64,000 nucleotides of DNA from CAWINX01 sp963837585 (GTDB taxonomy: Bacteria > Actinomycetota > Thermoleophilia > Solirubrobacterales > 70-9), in NCBI GenBank assembly GCA_963837585.1, contig CAWINX010000004.1, forward strand, positions 124,001 to 188,000. The letters run 5' to 3'. Positions 59,241 through 64,000 of the stretch are shown in pieces. The translations under genes were made by a program, and so were the position numbers. Numbering within the stretch: the stretch's first letter is position 1; every line of letters begins with the position of its first letter. The notes under the pieces are model-generated. The model searched no databases. It was not told the DNA's origin and worked only from the letters and a program-made list of their open reading frames with translations.

Positions 59241-60350
59241 ATGACGAGCGCCCCCCGCATAGTCGTCCTGCCCGGCGACGGGATCGGCCCGGAGATCGTC
59301 GCGGCCGCAAAGCGGCTGCTGGAGGCGTTCGGCGAGTTCGAGTTCGACGAGCGGCTGCTCGGCGGCGCCTCGATCGACGCCCACGGCATCGCTCTGACCG
59401 ACGAGGTCCTCGAGGCCTGTCGCGCCTCCGACGCGGTCCTGCTCGGCGCTGTCGGCGGGCCGAAGTGGGACACCACCGACCCCGACGCGCCGCGGCCCGA
59501 ACAGGGGCTGCTCGGGCTGCGCAAGGGGATGGGGCTCTACGCGAACCTGCGCCCGGTTCGCCCCAGCCCGGCGCTGGTCGCATCCAGCCCGCTGCGACAG
59601 GAGCGGATCGCCGGGACCGACCTGCTCGTCGTGCGCGAGCTGACCGGCGGCATCTACTTCGGCGACAGCGGCCGCGACGGCGACACCGCCCACGACACCT
59701 GCGAATACTCGGCCGGCGAGGTCGAGCGAATCGCCCGCGCCGGCTTTGAGGCGGCGAGGCGGCGCGCCGAAAGCTCCGGTCGCTCCCCGCGCGTCACCTC
59801 CGTCGACAAGGCCAACGTGCTCGAGACCTCGCGGCTCTGGCGCGAGGTGGTGGGCCGCATCGCGCCCGACTATCCGGACGTCGCGCTTGACCACCTGCTG
59901 GTCGACAACGCGGCAATGCAGCTCGTCTCCCGTCCCGCCGACTTCGACGTGATCGTCACCGAAAACCTCTTCGGGGACATCCTCAGCGACGAGGCGGCGA
60001 TGCTGACGGGGTCGTTGGGCATGCTGCCCTCGGCAAGCCTCGGAGCCGAGGGCGAACCCGGCCTCTTCGAGCCCGTCCACGGATCCGCCCCCGACATCGC
60101 CGGCAAGGGAATCGCCAACCCCCTCGCCACCTTTCTCTCCGTCGCGATGCTGCTGCGCCACGGGCTCGATCGCCCCGACGAGGCGGCGCGCATCGAAACG
60201 GCCGTGGACGCGGTGCTCGAGCGCGGTCTGCGCACCCCCGACCTGGCGGGTGGGACCCTTGTGGCGGCGCCCATGGCAGACGTGTCCCCGGAGGTAGAAG
60301 TCGGCACCGTGGAGATGACGGACGCCGTCTTGGCGGAGCTCTCCGCGTAA
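59241..60350 (+). CDS. leuB: 3-Isopropylmalate dehydrogenase
   Basis: NAD-dependent oxidative decarboxylation in leucine synthesis, 369 residues, intact. RIVVLPGDGIGPEIVAAAKR; LLGAVGGPKWDTTDPDAPRP; YANLRPVRP; VVRELTGGIYFGDSGRDGDT; SVDKANVLETSRLWREVV; VTENLFGDILSDEAAMLTGS (Mg-binding Asp); FEPVHGSAPDIAGKGIANPL. TAGAGT (59226-59231) is 9 nt before the ATG, so it can be transcribed separately from leuCD. Confidence 0.96.
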   Translation: MTSAPRIVVLPGDGIGPEIVAAAKRLLEAFGEFEFDERLLGGASIDAHGIALTDEVLEACRASDAVLLGAVGGPKWDTTDPDAPRPEQGLLGLRKGMGLYANLRPVRPSPALVASSPLRQERIAGTDLLVVRELTGGIYFGDSGRDGDTAHDTCEYSAGEVERIARAGFEAARRRAESSGRSPRVTSVDKANVLETSRLWREVVGRIAPDYPDVALDHLLVDNAAMQLVSRPADFDVIVTENLFGDILSDEAAMLTGSLGMLPSASLGAEGEPGLFEPVHGSAPDIAGKGIANPLATFLSVAMLLRHGLDRPDEAARIETAVDAVLERGLRTPDLAGGTLVAAPMADVSPEVEVGTVEMTDAVLAELSA

Positions 60351-60366
60351 GGCATACTTCGCGTCC

Positions 60367-61317
60367 ATGGAAACGGCCGAATTCATCTGGCAAAACGGGG
60401 AGTTCGTTCCCTGGGCCGAGGCAAAGGTCCACGTGCTCAGTCACGGGCTGCACTACGGGACCGGCGTCTTCGAGGGAATCCGCTGCTATGAGACCGAGCG
60501 CGGCCCGGCGGTCTTCCGCCATCCGGAGCACCTCCTGCGACTCGAGAAGTCTGCCGAGCTTTACTACTTCGAGCTTCCCTACTCGGCGGAGGAGTTGCGC
60601 GCGGCCACCCATGAGCTAATCCGCCGCAACGGGTTGCAGTCCTGCTACATCAGACCACTGGCCTTCCGTGGCTACGGCGAGATGGGGCTGTTCGCCCAAG
60701 GAGCCCCGATCGACGTAATCGTCGCCACATGGCCCTGGGGCGCTTACCTCGGCGAGGAGGGCAAGAAGCACGGCATCCGCACCAAGGTCTCCTCTTGGCG
60801 GACGATCTCCGGCGACAGCCTGATTCCGCACGCAAAGGCTTCCGGGCAGTACCTCAACTCGATCCTCGCCAAGACCGAGTCGGCGAACGCCGGCTACGAC
60901 GAGGCGATCCTGCTCGACCAGCACGGTTTCGTCTCCGAGGGCTCAGGAGAAAACGTCTTCCTGGTCCGCGACGGGGTCCTCTGCACGCCCCCGCACACCG
61001 CGGCGATCCTCGACGGGATCACCCGCAACTCGGTGGTCCAGATCGCTACCGACCTCGGCTACAAGGTGGAGGAGCGCGACATCGCCCGTGCCGAGCTCTA
61101 CCTCGCCGACGAGATGTTCTTGACCGGCACCGCCGCAGAGCTCGTTCCGGTGCGCGAGGTCGACGACCACCCGCTCGGTGGGCCGGGAGAGATCACGAAG
61201 GTGATTCAGGCCAAGTTCGAGGACGCCCTGCACGGACGAGCGGAGGAGTACCTCGAGTGGCTCGACTTCGTCGAGATCCCAGCCGGAGCGGATGAACCGA
61301 GTAAGGTCGGTTCCTGA
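60367..61317 (+). CDS. ilvE: Branched-chain amino acid aminotransferase
   Basis: PLP fold-type IV enzyme, last step to Val, Leu and Ile; 316 residues, intact. FIWQNGEFVPWAEAKVHVLS, GLHYGTGVFEGIRCYETERG, SYIRPLAFRGYGEMG-like CYIRPLAFRGYGEMG, ISGDSLIPHAKASGQYLNSI (PLP Lys in HAKA), EAILLDQHGFVSEGSGENVF and DEMFLTGTAAELVPVREVD. A CATACT box (60353-60358) is 8 nt before the ATG. Its TGA overlaps a short ATG frame leading into the cimA leader. Confidence 0.95.
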   Translation: METAEFIWQNGEFVPWAEAKVHVLSHGLHYGTGVFEGIRCYETERGPAVFRHPEHLLRLEKSAELYYFELPYSAEELRAATHELIRRNGLQSCYIRPLAFRGYGEMGLFAQGAPIDVIVATWPWGAYLGEEGKKHGIRTKVSSWRTISGDSLIPHAKASGQYLNSILAKTESANAGYDEAILLDQHGFVSEGSGENVFLVRDGVLCTPPHTAAILDGITRNSVVQIATDLGYKVEERDIARAELYLADEMFLTGTAAELVPVREVDDHPLGGPGEITKVIQAKFEDALHGRAEEYLEWLDFVEIPAGADEPSKVGS

Positions 61318-61353
61318 TGCAGGCGCTTTTCGAGGCAATCGGGCGAATTACCT

Positions 61354-61386
61354 CAGCCGCCTAGCGGCTGGCACGGCGCTGCCGTG
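61354..61386 (+). promoter_or_regulatory. Tandem hairpins in the cimA leader
   Basis: CAGCCGC-CTA-GCGGCTG (61354-61370) is followed at once by CACGGC-GCT-GCCGTG (61372-61386). A 15-codon frame (MQALFEAIGRITSAA) starting on the ilvE stop ends in the first loop. Either an intergenic terminator or an attenuator-like leader for cimA. Confidence 0.45.
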
Positions 61387-61440
61387 TGGACGGGTCTTTG
61401 GCAGGCCCTCTCCCCGATCTCTCGAATCGAAAGGCATCAG

Positions 61441-63000
61441 ATGGACCAGGTAAAGCTCTACGACACCACCTTGCGGGACGGCATGGGAGGGCACGGCATG
61501 TCGCTCTCCGTCGGCGAAAAACTGAAGGTCGTCGAGGCGCTCGATCGCCTCGGGGTCCACTTCATCGAGGCGGGCTTCCCGAGCTCGAACCCCAAGGAGG
61601 CCGAGTTCTTCGAGCGCCTCGCCCCGGTCGCACTCGAGAGCTCGACGGTCGCCGCCTTCGGGATGACCAGGCGCCGGGACCGGGCCGCGTCCGAGGACGA
61701 GTCGCTCGCAGTCCTCGTCGGCTCCTTCGCGCCGTTGATCTGCCTCGTCGGCAAGGCCTCCGGCTTCCAGGCCGAGAAGGTGATCCGCGTCACCCGCGAG
61801 GAGAACCTGGCGATGATCGCCGACTCCTTCGCCTTCTGCGTCGCCGAGGGCAAGCGGGCGTTCTTCGACGCCGAGCACTTCTTTGACGGCTATCGCGAAG
61901 ACGCGGGCTACGCGCTTGAATGCGTGCGGGCGGCGGCCGACGCGGGGGTCGAAAACGTCACCCTCTGTGACACCAACGGCGGCAGCCTGCCCGGCTTCGT
62001 CGGCGAGGCGACCGCGGCTGTGGTCGAGGCGCTCGGCGACGGCGTCGAGGTCGGAATCCACACCCACAACGACGCCGAGTGTGCGGTCGCCAACAGCCTC
62101 GCCGCGGTTGAAGCGGGCGCGCGCTTGGTGCAGGGCTGCGTCAACGGCTACGGCGAGCGCTGCGGCAATGCCAATCTCGCCTCGATCCTGCCCGCGCTAC
62201 AGCTGAAGATGGGGTTCGACGTGGTCTCCACCGAGCAGCTCGCCGGTCTCACCTCGACCGCCCATTACCTCGACGAGCTCTGCAACATGACGGTCGACCC
62301 CGACCAGCCGTACGTCGGGCGCAACGCCTTCGCCCACAAGGCCGGGATGCACGCCGCCGGCGTCGCCACCGACGCCAGCACCTTCGAGCACCTCGACCCG
62401 GCTCTGGTCGGCAACGACCGCGAGATTCTCGCCTCCGAGCTTTCGGGCAAGGCGACGATCCGCTCGCAGGCGGAGAGGGCCGGTCTCGATCTCGACGACG
62501 CCGCCGCCGTGCGGGCGGTCGAGCGCCTCAAGGAGCACGAGCATCGCGGCTACCACTATGAGGCGGCGCCTGCATCCTTCGAGTTGCTGCTGCGCCGCGA
62601 GGCGGGTGCGTACAGGCCGCTGTTCGAGCTCGAGGGCTTCAGCGTCGTGACCCGGTTGCGGGCCGGCGAGGAGGTCAGCACCGAGGCAACGATCGAATTG
62701 TCCGTTGACGGTGAGGCGCACGTCGAGAGCGCCGAGGGCAACGGACCGGTCAACGCGCTCGACCGCGCCCTGCGGGCGGCGATCGCCGGCCACTACCCGC
62801 ACCTGGCCGATATCGAGCTGACCAACTACAAGGTGCGGATCCTCGACGAGACCCACGGGACCGATGCGGTGACCCGCGTCCTGCTCGACTCCTCCGATGG
62901 CGAACGGGAGTGGGGGACGATCGGCGTTTCCGAGAACATCATCGAAGCCTCCTGGGAGGCGTTGGTCGACTCGCTCGAGTATGCATTCCAACCACGATGA
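61441..63000 (+). CDS. cimA: (R)-Citramalate synthase
   Basis: Makes citramalate from pyruvate and acetyl-CoA, the threonine-independent route to isoleucine; 519 residues, intact. VKLYDTTLRDGMGGHGMSLS, VHFIEAGFPSSNPKEAEFFE, VTLCDTNGGSLPGFVGEATA, GIHTHNDAECAVANSLAAVE and QGCVNGYGERCGNANLAS match the CimA branch rather than LeuA (Gly-Met-Gly-Gly in place of Glu-Gln). C-terminal regulatory domain TNYKVRILDETHGTDAVTRV. ATG at 61441 with AAAGG upstream; a longer frame from 61384 would start within the second leader hairpin. LeuC/LeuD/LeuB would process its product. Confidence 0.92.
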   Translation: MDQVKLYDTTLRDGMGGHGMSLSVGEKLKVVEALDRLGVHFIEAGFPSSNPKEAEFFERLAPVALESSTVAAFGMTRRRDRAASEDESLAVLVGSFAPLICLVGKASGFQAEKVIRVTREENLAMIADSFAFCVAEGKRAFFDAEHFFDGYREDAGYALECVRAAADAGVENVTLCDTNGGSLPGFVGEATAAVVEALGDGVEVGIHTHNDAECAVANSLAAVEAGARLVQGCVNGYGERCGNANLASILPALQLKMGFDVVSTEQLAGLTSTAHYLDELCNMTVDPDQPYVGRNAFAHKAGMHAAGVATDASTFEHLDPALVGNDREILASELSGKATIRSQAERAGLDLDDAAAVRAVERLKEHEHRGYHYEAAPASFELLLRREAGAYRPLFELEGFSVVTRLRAGEEVSTEATIELSVDGEAHVESAEGNGPVNALDRALRAAIAGHYPHLADIELTNYKVRILDETHGTDAVTRVLLDSSDGEREWGTIGVSENIIEASWEALVDSLEYAFQPR

Positions 63001-64000
63001 GCGAGGCTGCTGACACGATTCCGCTCGCCAGGCCCGAAGTGGGCGCGCGCGAAGAGGAGTTGGCGCTCGAGGTGCTGCGCTCCGGCCGCCTCTCGCTGGG
63101 GCCGATGCAGGAGCGCTTCGAGGGCGATTTTGCCTCCTGGATGGGGACGGAGGACGCGATCGCGGTCTCCAGCGGCACCGCGGCGCTGCACCTCGGGGTG
63201 CGGGCGCTCGACTGGGGCCCCGGCGACGAGGTCCTGACCAGCCCGTTCAGCTTCGTCGCCTCCGCCAACTGCCTGCTCTACGAGGGCGCGCGACCGGTGT
63301 TCTGCGACGTTGACCCGGAGACGCTCAACCTCGATCCTGCGGCCGCCGAAGCCGCGGTGGGGGAAAGCACCGCCGGGATTCTGCCGGTCCACATCTTCGG
63401 TTACCCGGCGGCCATGCCGGAGCTGGAGTCGCTCGCGGACGCCCACGGCCTTGGCATTCTCGAGGACGCCTGCGAGGCGATCGGCGCAGTCGACTCCGAA
63501 GGTCGCCGTGTCGGCACGCGGGGCAACCTCGCCACCTTCGCCTTCTACGCGAACAAGCAGATGACCACGGGGGAGGGGGGCATGATCGTCCCGACCGGAA
63601 CCGAGGTCGCCGATCGCCTGCGCTCGGAGCGAAACCAGGGGCGCGCGGTCGACATGGGTTGGCTCGACCACGGCGGGCTCGGCTTCAACTACCGGCTCTC
63701 CGACCTGGCCTGTGCGCTCGGAGTGGCCCAGCTCGAGAAGCTCGACGCGATGCTTGATCGGCGCTCCCGGGTGGCGGAGCTCTACGAGGAGGGCATCGCC
63801 GGGATCGAGCGGGTTGAGGCGCCGATTTCCGGTCGCGGCGAGGAGCGGCGAAGCTGGTTCGTCTACGTCGTCCGCCTCGCCGCGGAGGTCGATCGCGATG
63901 CGGTGATCGCCAAGCTCGGCGAACGAGGCGTCGCCGGCAAGGCGTACCTGCCCTGCATCCACCTCTTTCCGCATCTGCGCGAGCTGGGCTACCGCGAAGG
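62997..64000 (+). CDS. DegT/DnrJ/EryC1-family aminotransferase (partial at window end)
   Basis: Sugar aminotransferase-like PLP enzyme; the first 334 residues are present without a stop. IPLARPEVGAREEELALEVL; AIAVSSGTAALHLGVRALDW; GDEVLTSPFSFVASANCLLY; ILPVHIFGYPAAMPELESLA; ILEDACEAIGAVDSEG; FAFYANKQMTTGEGGMIV with PLP Lys in ANKQ; GFNYRLSDLACALGVAQLEK. ATG overlaps the cimA stop (ATGA). It probably begins a cell-surface sugar cluster beyond the window. Confidence 0.9.
   Translation, partial: MSEAADTIPLARPEVGAREEELALEVLRSGRLSLGPMQERFEGDFASWMGTEDAIAVSSGTAALHLGVRALDWGPGDEVLTSPFSFVASANCLLYEGARPVFCDVDPETLNLDPAAAEAAVGESTAGILPVHIFGYPAAMPELESLADAHGLGILEDACEAIGAVDSEGRRVGTRGNLATFAFYANKQMTTGEGGMIVPTGTEVADRLRSERNQGRAVDMGWLDHGGLGFNYRLSDLACALGVAQLEKLDAMLDRRSRVAELYEEGIAGIERVEAPISGRGEERRSWFVYVVRLAAEVDRDAVIAKLGERGVAGKAYLPCIHLFPHLRELGYRE

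Overview
The window is about 64 kb of very GC-rich chromosomal DNA (roughly 70% by eye) that is almost entirely coding. It carries housekeeping and amino-acid genes of Actinomycetota type: an Mtb-type SerC, long SerA with an ASB and ACT domain, DnaE with a complete PHP metal site, an Rpf-like cell-wall enzyme, a class E-like sortase, menaquinone biosynthesis and type II NADH dehydrogenase. Start codons are often GTG, genes commonly overlap by ATGA or GTGA, and many first genes have a TAnnnT box only 6-11 nt before the start codon, suggesting leaderless transcripts. A deep actinobacterial lineage such as Thermoleophilia (Solirubrobacter-like) is my best guess; this is inference. I see no rRNA, tRNA, CRISPR array, prophage or insertion sequence.

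Layout. 0-5 kb: a coiled-coil protein, a small anchored protein, a sortase, argG, a small membrane protein and an Rpf-like muralytic enzyme. 4.7-8.9 kb: a polysaccharide locus with an alpha/alpha-toroid protein, a GT4 glycosyltransferase and a Wzy/WaaL-like protein. 9-18.5 kb: dnaE, a Cys-rich protein, an acyl-CoA dehydrogenase, endonuclease IV, gltX, an HDOD-LuxR protein and a LuxR-type regulator. 18.5-23.5 kb: an overlapping rrf2-cysK-cysE-pcrA operon, then folD. 23.6-30 kb: membrane proteins, a GMC oxidoreductase with a four-Cys cluster, gatC-gatB, ndh and a zinc-ribbon protein. 30-35 kb: a lipid-linked sugar locus (GT2 with a DUF2304-like N-terminus and two GT39-like paralogues) divergent from a UDP-sulfoquinovose synthase. 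35-63 kb: a branched-chain amino acid and serine region (ilvBN, ilvC, serC-serA, leuA, leuCD, leuB, ilvE, cimA), interrupted between ilvN and ilvC by a complete-looking late menaquinone set (menF, menB-A-C-D, menE). The window ends inside a DegT-family aminotransferase.

The best non-coding signals are: a Leu-rich leader peptide before leuA whose Leu codons are complementary to the leuA ribosome-binding site; two roughly 150-bp palindrome-ended elements in opposite orientation in the only long intergenic gap (after ilvC); a three-tier 109-bp palindrome after a membrane-protein gene; a strong hairpin inside menF; and operator-like palindromes before ndh, an acyl-CoA dehydrogenase and an XRE-cupin regulator.

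Caution: about 35-40 single-base frameshifts interrupt otherwise well-conserved genes, including essential ones (dnaE, gltX, pcrA, leuC). Both sides of each break keep family motifs, so these look like uncorrected sequence errors rather than gene decay. Affected genes are annotated here as single genes across the break.
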